Source of the DNA: Vagococcus proximus
Lineage (GTDB): Bacteria; Bacillota; Bacilli; Lactobacillales; Vagococcaceae
Assembly: GCF_029143285.1 (NCBI RefSeq)
Contig: NZ_JAPDSH010000006.1
Span: 65,737-129,736, forward strand
Reading direction: 5' to 3'
DNA: 64,000 nucleotides
Part shown: positions 55,480-64,000 of the stretch, piece by piece
How the letters are laid out: every line of letters starts with the position of its first letter
Position numbering within the stretch: the stretch's first letter is position 1
The notes under the pieces: generated by a model
Databases searched by the model: none
What the model was told of the DNA's origin: nothing
Seen by the model: the letters and a program-made list of their open reading frames with translations, nothing else
Position numbers and translations under genes: made by a program

Positions 55480-57918
55480 ATGAAAGAAACAATAAAAGAT
55501 AAGATACTTGCAGGTATAAAAGCAAGCGATAAGAAAAGTTTTTCAATGGAAGAGCTAGCAGAATTATTGAATTTTGCAAAAGGAGAAGACTTTAAGGTAC
55601 TTGTCCAAACTATTGCCACAATGGAACGTGAAAAAACAATTATGTTTACCAAAAAAGGTAAAATTAAATTACCACCTAAAGAAGTATTAGTAGAAGGATT
55701 ATTTAGGGCGAATGAACGTGGGTTTGGCTTTGTTTCTATCGAAGGTGAAGAGAGCGATGTTTATATCTCTAAAGATCACACTGGATTTGCGTTAAATGGC
55801 GATACAGTTAAGATCGATATAATCCAACCTGCTAATCATATCGAAGATAAGACAGCGGAAGGTAAAATTGTCGAAATCGTAGAACGTGCTATGACCCAAG
55901 TGGTGGGAGAGTTTATTCCGTTTACTGAAGAAAAAACACAAGAAACAGATTTGTATGGGTATGTTAAACCGCAAGATAAAAAAATGTCTAACTATAAAAT
56001 CTTTATCCCAGCTGAAGGGATTAAACCTGTTGAAGGAACGATTGTAGTTGTTGAAGTAACACATTACCCTGAACCAGAATTTCCAACAGCATTAGAAGGA
56101 TTAGTTAAGCAAACAGTAGGGCATAAAAATGACCCAGGGATGGATATTTTAAGTATTGTGATGCAACATGGTATTCCAACAAAATTCCCAGATGATGTAT
56201 TGACCCATGCGGATAGTGTTCCTGATACTATTTCTGAAGAAGATATAAAAAAACGTCGTGATTGTCGAGACCAAGTACTTGTTACAATTGATGGGGCAGA
56301 TGCAAAAGATTTAGATGATGCCGTTACAGTCCGTCGTTTATCAAATGGTAACTATTTCTTAGGGGTTCATATTGCAGATGTTTCTCATTATGTTACTGAG
56401 GGTAGCCCTATGGATATTGAAGCTTACGAACGTGCAACAAGTGTGTACTTGACGGACCGTGTGATTCCGATGATTCCTCACCGTTTATCAAATGGAATCT
56501 GTTCACTTAATCCTAAAGTCCCAAGACTTGCAATGAGTTGTGAGATGGAGATTGATGAAACGGGTCATGTTGTAAATTACGATATCTTTGAAAGTGTTAT
56601 TCAAACAGCAGAGCGAATGACGTATACAGCTGTTAATGAAATATTAGAAGATAAGAATTCTGATACACTAGCTCAATATAAAGAGTTAGTTCCTATGTTT
56701 AACGAAATGGGCGCGCTACATAAGATTCTTGAAGGGATGAGAATAGAGCGCGGTGCTATTTCATTTGAAGACAAAGAGGCTAAAATTATAGTAGATGAAA
56801 TTGGTAATCCTGTTGAAATTCAATTGAGAGATCGAGGATTAGGTGAGCGTTTGATAGAGTCGTTTATGCTAATGGCTAATGAAACTGTTGCTAAACATTT
56901 CAATTCTCAAAAATTACCATTTATTTACCGTATTCATGAACAGCCTAAAGAAGATAAAATGCAACGTTTCTTCGAATTTGCTACAAACTTTGGTATTATG
57001 GTTAAAGGAACAAAAGAAGATATATCTCCTAAAGAATTACAAAGTGCTTTAAATCAGGTGAAAGGAAAACCTGAAGAAGCGGTTATTAATAAGATGTTAT
57101 TAAGAAGTATGCAACAAGCTAAGTATAGTGAAGATGCTGTAGGGCATTATGGTTTAGCTGCAGAGGATTACACTCATTTTACCTCTCCAATTCGACGCTA
57201 TCCTGATTTAATTGTTCACCGTTTAATTAAGTCATATCAATCGAAACCGATTTCTGATGAGACGAAAGAAAAATGGCAGGAGCATTTACCAGATATTGCC
57301 CTTCATAGTTCGCAGATGGAAAGGCGCGCAGTTGACGCAGAACGCGATACGGATTCGCTTAAGAAAGCTGAGTTTATGGTGGATAAAGTAGGTCAAGAGT
57401 TTGAAGGTGTTATTGGTTCGATTACTAAGTTTGGTATGTTTATTGAATTAGCAAATACAGTAGAAGGCTTAATTCACATTAGCAAGTTACCTGAGTACTT
57501 CCAATTTGTTGAAAGTCATTTAGCTCTTGTAGGAGAACGTTCTAGAACAACTTACCGTATTGGCCAAAAAGTAGTCATCAAAGTAACAAAAGCTGATCCT
57601 GTGACGCGCGAGATTGATTTTGAATTGATATCAGCTGAAGAGTTAGCCGAAAAAGATAAAGTAGACATTCAAAAACGTGAACGACGTGGTGGAGGCCGTG
57701 AACGAAGCGGTAGAGACCGAGATAGACAGTCTAGAGGCAAAGATAAGCCTTCAGGTCGTAAACAAGGTCGTGATACAAAACAATTGAAAGTTAAGTTAAA
57801 TAGCAAACCGAAAGCTCATACCGATAGAGATGAGAAATATGGTAAGTCTAAAAAGAAAAAAGGTAAGAAGCCTTTTTATAAAGAAGTAGCGAAGAAAAAA
57901 GGTAAAAAGAAAAAGTAG
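55480..57918 (+). CDS. rnr: ribonuclease R
   Basis: RNase R is a 3'-5' exoribonuclease that degrades structured RNA and, with tmRNA-SmpB, non-stop mRNA. The 812-residue protein has an N-terminal helix-turn-helix, two cold-shock domains, and the RNB catalytic domain with DGADAKDLDDAV (metal-binding aspartates near residue 275-280). An S1 domain (EGVIGSITKFGMFIEL) follows, and a basic Lys/Arg-rich tail. The ATG follows GAGGAG. smpB begins 21 bases after the stop, in keeping with their joint function. Confidence 0.97.
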   Translation: MKETIKDKILAGIKASDKKSFSMEELAELLNFAKGEDFKVLVQTIATMEREKTIMFTKKGKIKLPPKEVLVEGLFRANERGFGFVSIEGEESDVYISKDHTGFALNGDTVKIDIIQPANHIEDKTAEGKIVEIVERAMTQVVGEFIPFTEEKTQETDLYGYVKPQDKKMSNYKIFIPAEGIKPVEGTIVVVEVTHYPEPEFPTALEGLVKQTVGHKNDPGMDILSIVMQHGIPTKFPDDVLTHADSVPDTISEEDIKKRRDCRDQVLVTIDGADAKDLDDAVTVRRLSNGNYFLGVHIADVSHYVTEGSPMDIEAYERATSVYLTDRVIPMIPHRLSNGICSLNPKVPRLAMSCEMEIDETGHVVNYDIFESVIQTAERMTYTAVNEILEDKNSDTLAQYKELVPMFNEMGALHKILEGMRIERGAISFEDKEAKIIVDEIGNPVEIQLRDRGLGERLIESFMLMANETVAKHFNSQKLPFIYRIHEQPKEDKMQRFFEFATNFGIMVKGTKEDISPKELQSALNQVKGKPEEAVINKMLLRSMQQAKYSEDAVGHYGLAAEDYTHFTSPIRRYPDLIVHRLIKSYQSKPISDETKEKWQEHLPDIALHSSQMERRAVDAERDTDSLKKAEFMVDKVGQEFEGVIGSITKFGMFIELANTVEGLIHISKLPEYFQFVESHLALVGERSRTTYRIGQKVVIKVTKADPVTREIDFELISAEELAEKDKVDIQKRERRGGGRERSGRDRDRQSRGKDKPSGRKQGRDTKQLKVKLNSKPKAHTDRDEKYGKSKKKKGKKPFYKEVAKKKGKKKK

Positions 57919-57939
57919 CTAAGAGTTGGGGGAATGAAA

Positions 57940-58398
57940 ATGCCTAAAGGTGAAGGAAAACTAATTGCTCAAAATAGAAAAGCGCGCCACGATTATACAG
58001 TTATCGATACAATTGAAGCAGGTATGGTGTTGCAAGGAACAGAAATTAAAGCCATTAGAAATGGTCGCATGAATTTAAAAGATGGATTTGCAAGAGTGAG
58101 AAATGGAGAAGTTTTCTTACACAATGTCCATATTAGTCCCTATGAACAAGGGAATTTATTCAATCACGAACCATTGAGAACTAGAAAGTTACTAATGAAG
58201 AAAAAACAAATCGAGCGGTTGATTGGTGAAACTAAGAATGCGGGTATAACATTGGTACCTTTAAAAGTTTACATTAAAAATGGTTATGCCAAAGTATTGA
58301 TTGGTGTATGTAAAGGTAAAAAAAGTTATGATAAGCGTGAAGACTTAAAACGTCGAGATATTAATCGTGAGATTGAACGAACATTAAAGAATAGATAA
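57940..58398 (+). CDS. smpB: SsrA-binding protein
   Basis: SmpB binds tmRNA and brings it to stalled ribosomes. The 152-residue protein has the typical N-terminus [19 protein letters not shown] and the core [17 protein letters not shown]. The C-terminal basic tail, [16 protein letters not shown], mimics mRNA in the decoding channel. The ATG at 57940 is preferred over one at 57934 because TTGGGGGA would otherwise sit too close. The tmRNA gene itself was not found downstream in this window. Confidence 0.97.
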   Translation: MPKGEGKLIAQNRKARHDYTVIDTIEAGMVLQGTEIKAIRNGRMNLKDGFARVRNGEVFLHNVHISPYEQGNLFNHEPLRTRKLLMKKKQIERLIGETKNAGITLVPLKVYIKNGYAKVLIGVCKGKKSYDKREDLKRRDINREIERTLKNR

Positions 58399-58912
58399 AA
58401 AGAGAAGAACTTTGTGAGGTATGTGATAGTTTATACCAAATACCAAAGTTTTTTTCTTTTTTTTATAAAAATGGCATAAAAAAAACCTTGGAATAACAGT
58501 ATTTGTGAGGTTTTACTGTTTTAGTTTAAAGTATAAAACTAATAGTGGCTAAATAATTCACATAATCCTTTAAAATTAGTGAAAACTTTGATAGGATAGA
58601 GGTTGTAATAGACTATTTTGAATGGGAGGAGAAAGAAGTTTCGTAGAGTAGTGATTGAGATATTGCCAGAAATTGAAAAAACAAATGATTCAAAAGAAAG
58701 AAGAAGACAGTTGTTATTTGGGTGATTTTAAAAATTATCGTTTTTTATCAATTATTTTCATGAAAAACTTTGTATTTTGCAATCAATGGTGGTATTATAA
58801 TTTGTGTTGAATAGCAATAAGTAATAGAGCTATAATTTTTTACTTATAACACATTGCTCAGTTATTATTTTTGTTATTTTAAATCTTCTCTTTGGAAAAG
58901 AGGTGAAGTAAA
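58399..58912 (+). other. Intergenic region between smpB and the ATPase operon
   Basis: The start of this 514-base stretch forms a long imperfect hairpin with T-rich right arm (about 58400-58465), probably the terminator of the rnr-smpB unit. A -10 box TATAAT at 58796-58801 is a candidate for the ATPase operon promoter; its -35 is unclear. A GGGAGGAG at about 58624 is not followed by a credible gene. No tmRNA or atpI gene was recognised. Confidence 0.55.
58400..58465 (+). terminator. Probable terminator after smpB
   Basis: AGAACTTTG pairs with CAAAGTTTT, and an inner GGTAT/ATACC stem-loop lies between. A long T-rich stretch follows. Confidence 0.65.
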
Positions 58913-59644
58913 ATGGAAGAAAAATCCTGGATTGTTACTATTGCGGGTTTTGATTTTGACGCAACGGTATGTATGATGGTTTTGCTGGCATGTCTGATAA
59001 TTTTCGGATTTGTGATGTACTGTTCAAGAAATCTTCAACTGAAACCAACAGGGAAACAAAACTTTTTAGAATGGATCATTGATTTCGTTAAAGGAATCTT
59101 GAAAGGTAACTTGCCTGGTAAAGAAGTGAATAACTATCATTTACTAGCGTTTACTATGTTCTTATTTGTTCTTGTTTCAAACATCTTGGGTTTGGTGACG
59201 AAAATCGGTATTCATAACACTCAGGGTGAAGAAATCAGTTTTTGGAAGAGTCCAACAGCCGATCCGTTAGTAACACTGACGTTGGCAACATTGGTTATTC
59301 TTTTAACCAATTATTTTGGAGTTGAGAAATTCGGTGGAAAAGGTTATTTTGATCACAGCTTTGCCCAACCGGCTAAATTCTTAATGCCAGTAAAATTGAT
59401 GGAAGAATTTACTAACGTTTTAACGTTAGGTCTTCGTCTATACGGTAACATCTATGCAGGTGAAGTATTGTTAACACTTATTTCAAGTAAATTAGCTGTT
59501 AATGGTCCTGTATCATTTGTTCTTGCGATTCCATTAGAAATGATTTGGATAGGATTCTCAATCTTTATCGGTGGTATTCAAGCGTATGTGTTTGTAACCT
59601 TGTCAATGGTTTACTTATCTCACAAAGTAGCAACAGAGCACTAA
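58913..59644 (+). CDS. atpB: F1Fo ATP synthase subunit a
   Basis: Subunit a forms the proton half-channels of Fo against the c-ring. The 243-residue membrane protein has the essential arginine in the helix ending LTLGLRLYGNIYAGE and the conserved C-terminal GGIQAYVFVTLSMVYL. The ATG follows GAGGTGAAG. It is the first gene of atpB-E-F-H-A-G-D; no atpI was recognised upstream. In this group of bacteria the complex mostly hydrolyses ATP to pump protons out for acid tolerance. Confidence 0.96.
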   Translation: MEEKSWIVTIAGFDFDATVCMMVLLACLIIFGFVMYCSRNLQLKPTGKQNFLEWIIDFVKGILKGNLPGKEVNNYHLLAFTMFLFVLVSNILGLVTKIGIHNTQGEEISFWKSPTADPLVTLTLATLVILLTNYFGVEKFGGKGYFDHSFAQPAKFLMPVKLMEEFTNVLTLGLRLYGNIYAGEVLLTLISSKLAVNGPVSFVLAIPLEMIWIGFSIFIGGIQAYVFVTLSMVYLSHKVATEH

Positions 59645-59700
59645 AAATGTAGTAACATGTAACAAAAAAAGTATATGGATTAATTAGGAGGAAGTATAAT

Positions 59701-59913
59701 ATGAATTATATCGCAGCATCTATCGCAGTTTTTGGGTCAGCAATCGCGGCCGCTTATGGTAATGGTAAAGTAATCGCTAAAACAATCGAGTGTATGGCTC
59801 GCCAACCAGAAATGTCTGGTGAATTAAAATCAACAATGTTTATCGGTGTTGGTTTAATCGAGGCCGTGCCAATTCTAGGTGTGGTTATCGCTTTACTATT
59901 AATTTTCTTATAA
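59701..59913 (+). CDS. atpE: F1Fo ATP synthase subunit c
   Basis: The 70-residue hairpin protein forms the rotating c-ring. The ion-carrying carboxylate is E54 in [10 protein letters not shown], and the polar loop is ARQPEM at about residues 33-38. The residue after E54 is Ala, not the Ser/Thr of sodium-translocating rings, so proton coupling is likely. The ATG has a TAGGAGGAAG site, stronger than those of its neighbours, as expected for a subunit needed in many copies. A stem-loop lies directly downstream. Confidence 0.97.
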   Translation: MNYIAASIAVFGSAIAAAYGNGKVIAKTIECMARQPEMSGELKSTMFIGVGLIEAVPILGVVIALLLIFL

Positions 59914-59922
59914 AATATACAC

Positions 59923-59965
59923 GAAGGCAGGACGCCGAACGTATCGGACAACCGTCTCTGCTTTC
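59923..59965 (+). other. Intercistronic stem-loop between atpE and atpF
   Basis: GAAGGCAGGACG pairs imperfectly with CGTCTCTGCTTTC, and an inner CCGA-ACGTA-TCGG hairpin is nested inside. There is no terminator-type T run; a role in mRNA stability or subunit ratio is plausible. Confidence 0.55.
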
Positions 59966-60088
59966 TTTCTATTTTTAAGAAATGCTAGTCAGTGTGTCGA
60001 TTAGTGAGTAATAATTTCTTCTATAGTAATGTTACTTTATAAGAAGATCAGGAAACTAGTATAAATGAGAGAGGAAGTTCGAGCGATT

Positions 60089-60610
60089 ATGATCAATAAT
60101 CTAGTTATAAGTAGTGTACCGACTACTGTTTTTACTACGATGGCTTTTGTCAGTTTGTCTTTTCTTATTTTAATTATCTTAATTAAAAAATTCGCTTGGG
60201 GTAACATCATGGCAATCATGGACGAGCGTGCTAATAAAATCTCTAGTGATTTAGACGGTGCGGAACAAGCTAAGATTGAAGCAGATGCTTTACGTCAACA
60301 AAGTGAAGAAGAATTAACCCTAGCAAGAAAAGAAGCGGCAGTCATCATCAAACGAGCTAAAGATAACGCAGAGAACAGTGCGCAAAGCATTGTGACAGAA
60401 GCTCGTACAGAAGCGCTTAATTACCGTGAAAAAGCGCAACGTGACATGGCGTTAGAAAGAGAACAATTAATTGAATCTGCTCGTCACGAAGTAGCAGATT
60501 TATCAGTTCAAATAGCTTCTAAAATATTGAAAAAAGAATTGAATACTGATACTCATAAAGAGTTAATCAATTCTTATATTGAAGGGCTGGGAACACAAAA
60601 TGAAGACTGA
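60089..60610 (+). CDS. atpF: F1Fo ATP synthase subunit b
   Basis: Subunit b anchors the stator in the membrane. The 173-residue protein has one N-terminal membrane helix followed by KKFAWGNIMAIMDERANKI and a long charged coiled coil. An in-frame ATG at 60065 also exists. The start at 60089 is preferred since it gives the usual short N-terminus before the helix, with GAGAGGAAG about 11 bases upstream; certainty on the start is moderate. It overlaps atpH by 11 bases. Confidence 0.93.
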   Translation: MINNLVISSVPTTVFTTMAFVSLSFLILIILIKKFAWGNIMAIMDERANKISSDLDGAEQAKIEADALRQQSEEELTLARKEAAVIIKRAKDNAENSAQSIVTEARTEALNYREKAQRDMALEREQLIESARHEVADLSVQIASKILKKELNTDTHKELINSYIEGLGTQNED

Positions 60611-61142
60611 AAATTTAACGATTGACAGACGATATGGCCGTGTTCTTTATGAAACTGCAAAAGAAGAAAAGCATCTCGACCAAACTCACGAAGAGCTTGT
60701 TGCTCTTAGAGAGATTTATGAAGATGTTCCCGAATTAGGTCGTATCTTAAGTGATGACCGTTTGGAACCTTTTGAAAAAGTCGACATTCTACATGAATTA
60801 GACAAAGAGTTTAGTGAGACCATTTCGAAATTCTTACGTGTTATTTATGAATATGGAAGAATGGATGAAGTGCCACAAATTATCGAAGAATTTGAATTCT
60901 TATACTATGAGAATAAAGGGATTTTAGTAGCAGATGTGACATCAGCTGTTCCTCTTACAGACGAACAAGTGACAAACGTTGAAGCTGAGATTGCTAAAAA
61001 CTTCGGTTATCAAAAAGTTATTTTACGAAGCAAAGTAGATCCTGATATTTTAGGTGGCTTAATAGTTAATGCAGCGCATAAAGTGATTGACAATAGTGTC
61101 AAAAAACAGCTTGAAACAATGCATAAAGAACTACTTAAGTAA
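60600..61142 (+). CDS. atpH: F1Fo ATP synthase subunit delta
   Basis: The delta subunit links the b stator to the top of the F1 head. The 180-residue protein has the N-terminal helical bundle (RRYGRVLYETAKEE) and the C-terminal signature VILRSKVDPDILGGLIV. The ATG at 60600 lies within the end of atpF, giving translational coupling; a TTG further upstream extends the frame but has no ribosome site. Confidence 0.95.
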   Translation: MKTENLTIDRRYGRVLYETAKEEKHLDQTHEELVALREIYEDVPELGRILSDDRLEPFEKVDILHELDKEFSETISKFLRVIYEYGRMDEVPQIIEEFEFLYYENKGILVADVTSAVPLTDEQVTNVEAEIAKNFGYQKVILRSKVDPDILGGLIVNAAHKVIDNSVKKQLETMHKELLK

Positions 61143-61164
61143 GGGAAATGAGAAAAAGAGGTGA

Positions 61165-62709
<1,545 letters not shown>

Positions 62710-62726
62710 AAGGATGGTGAATTTGT

Positions 62727-63647
62727 GTGGCTGAATCATTAATTGAAATTAAAAGAAAAATTGCCTCTACAAAGAAAACCAGTCAAATTACGAGCGCGAT
62801 GCAAATGGTATCAGGTTCAAAACTAAATAAATCTGAAGCATCATCACGTAATTTCCAACGTTACTCAACTAAAATCCGTGAAATGGTAACTCATTTAGCG
62901 GCAACTCAGTTAGAAACTTTGGAAAATGATTTTGCAGCAGGTGGTAGTGATGACCTGAACCCAGATGATTACCATAGTATGTTACTAACTCGTCCAGTTA
63001 AGAAAACAGGATATATTGTGATTACAGCAGACAAAGGTTTAGCTGGTGGCTACAATAGTTCGGTTATCAAACAAACTCTGGCTATGTTGTCAGAAGATCA
63101 TGAAAGTGATGACGAGTATGTTATGATGGCAATCGGAAGTGCAGGTGCTGAGTTTTTCAAAACGCGTGGCATGACAATAGCCTATGAATTAAGAGGATTA
63201 AGTGATCACCCAACATTTGATGAAGTTCGTAAGATTGTTAAAGCGGCTGTCCAAATGTATGATAATCACGTATTTGATGAATTATACGTGTGTTATAACC
63301 ACCACGTTAACTCATTATCGTCTCAATTCCGTGCTGAAAAAATGTTACCAGTATCAGATTTAGATTCTACTGAAGCAAAAACTTATGAATTAGAATACAT
63401 CTTAGAACCTAATGCAGATGCTATTCTTGATAAATTATTGCCTCAATACGCTGAAAGTTTGATTTATGGTTCTATTTTAGATGCAAAAACGGCAGAACAT
63501 GCAGCGCGTATGACTGCAATGAAGAGTGCAACAGATAATGCTAAAACTATTATTGACGATTTAACTATTTCCTATAACCGTGCCCGTCAAGCAGCAATCA
63601 CTCAAGAAATTACAGAGATTGTTGGCGGAGCAGCGGCATTAGAGTAA
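62727..63647 (+). CDS. atpG: F1Fo ATP synthase subunit gamma
   Basis: Gamma is the rotating shaft within F1. The 306-residue protein has the N-terminal coiled-coil helix ([22 protein letters not shown]), the central [12 protein letters not shown], and the C-terminal helix with [15 protein letters not shown]. The GTG start lies behind AAAAGGATGGTGA. It is slightly longer than many gamma subunits because of acidic insertions near residue 75. Confidence 0.97.
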   Translation: MAESLIEIKRKIASTKKTSQITSAMQMVSGSKLNKSEASSRNFQRYSTKIREMVTHLAATQLETLENDFAAGGSDDLNPDDYHSMLLTRPVKKTGYIVITADKGLAGGYNSSVIKQTLAMLSEDHESDDEYVMMAIGSAGAEFFKTRGMTIAYELRGLSDHPTFDEVRKIVKAAVQMYDNHVFDELYVCYNHHVNSLSSQFRAEKMLPVSDLDSTEAKTYELEYILEPNADAILDKLLPQYAESLIYGSILDAKTAEHAARMTAMKSATDNAKTIIDDLTISYNRARQAAITQEITEIVGGAAALE

Positions 63648-63665
63648 TAACGGGAGGAATGTGAA

Positions 63666-64000
63666 ATGAATTCAGGCAAGATTGTTCAAGTTATCGGTCC
63701 CGTTGTCGACGTGGAATTTCCTTCAGATCAATCATTACCAGATATTAATAACGCCTTAGTTGTCTATAAAGCTGGCTCAAAACAAAAAGTTGTTTTAGAA
63801 GTTGCTTTAGAACTTGGTGATGGAGTTATTCGCTCTATCGCTATGGAATCAACTGATGGCTTACAAAGAGGGATGGAAGTCCTTGATACAGGAGCATCAA
63901 TTTCTGTACCAGTTGGTAAAGAAACTTTAGGACGTGTATTTAACGTTCTGGGTGAAACAATTGATTTGGACGAACCTTTAAATGAAGACATTGAGAAAAG
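63666..64000 (+). CDS. atpD: F1Fo ATP synthase subunit beta, N-terminal part
   Basis: The gene runs out of the window after about 111 codons with the frame still open. The product begins [20 protein letters not shown], the conserved start of the catalytic beta subunit, and continues with [24 protein letters not shown] and [18 protein letters not shown], matching the N-terminal beta-barrel. The start is preceded by GGGAGGAATG. The catalytic P-loop lies beyond the window. Confidence 0.97.
   Translation, partial: MNSGKIVQVIGPVVDVEFPSDQSLPDINNALVVYKAGSKQKVVLEVALELGDGVIRSIAMESTDGLQRGMEVLDTGASISVPVGKETLGRVFNVLGETIDLDEPLNEDIEK

Noticed and set aside
58624-58725. Short frame behind GGGAGGAG upstream of atpB, considered as an atpI remnant
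   Set aside because: The GTG start is too far from the ribosome site, the product is hydrophilic, and AtpI is a membrane protein.
58399-58912. Possible tmRNA gene after smpB
   Set aside because: No tRNA-Ala-like ends or tag-peptide frame could be found in the interval.

Overview
This window looks like a chromosomal segment of a low-GC Gram-positive coccus of the Lactobacillales, most likely Enterococcaceae and perhaps a Vagococcus-type organism. The evidence is AT-rich DNA with strong AGGAGG ribosome sites, an LPQTG sortase signal, a CggR-controlled glycolytic operon directly behind rpoN, the secG-esterase-rnr-smpB block, and a proton-type F1Fo ATPase operon. The genus is an inference from gene content. 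No prophage, insertion sequence, CRISPR array or integrase gene was seen.

Layout. 1-100: the tail of a YebC family gene. 296-2095: phospholipid operon pssA-psd plus a DedA protein. 2212-3897: an M20 amidohydrolase and a thioredoxin-like protein. 3960-8799: uvrB-uvrA. 8910-11741: rapZ-yvcK-whiA. 11766-15263: mostly minus-strand genes (DsbA-like protein, clpP, a lipoprotein, an unknown small protein) around an unrecognised plus-strand membrane protein. 15480-15551: tRNA-Arg(CCG). 15647-24562: rpoN, then the complete lower-glycolysis cluster cggR-gap-pgk-tpiA-gpmI-eno, with a tandem CggR operator, an attenuator-like hairpin after gap, and a separate eno promoter whose leader carries a perfect 62-bp direct repeat.

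24729-38956 is accessory in character. It holds DUF2165 and DUF1904 proteins, about 1 kb of AT-rich non-coding DNA, a 1565-residue sortase-anchored protein built on tyrosine/leucine heptads, a beta-lactamase-fold serine hydrolase, a COG0523 metallochaperone, a MarR-regulated multidrug exporter, a set of small stress-type genes, a tRNA-like relic, and a repeat-bearing peptidoglycan hydrolase with two catalytic domains.

38988-51377 holds a membrane-anchored coiled-coil protein, a self-contained ECF transporter, a KtrB potassium channel with a tiny membrane partner, and a YesM/AraC-type two-component system next to a binding-protein-dependent ABC transporter. A good cre site in the two-component promoter suggests that the ABC system takes up a carbon source. 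From 51471 the window returns to housekeeping genes: a MazG-like protein, CsbD, a degenerate ABC ATPase, a P1 peptidase, secG-esterase-rnr-smpB, and atpB-E-F-H-A-G-D, with atpD cut by the window end.

No wholly new multi-gene system can be demonstrated from sequence alone. The best candidates for something undescribed are the giant Tyr/Leu coiled-coil surface protein, the duplicated eno leader, the cre-controlled two-component/ABC locus, and the tRNA-like relic with the unexplained stretch around it.
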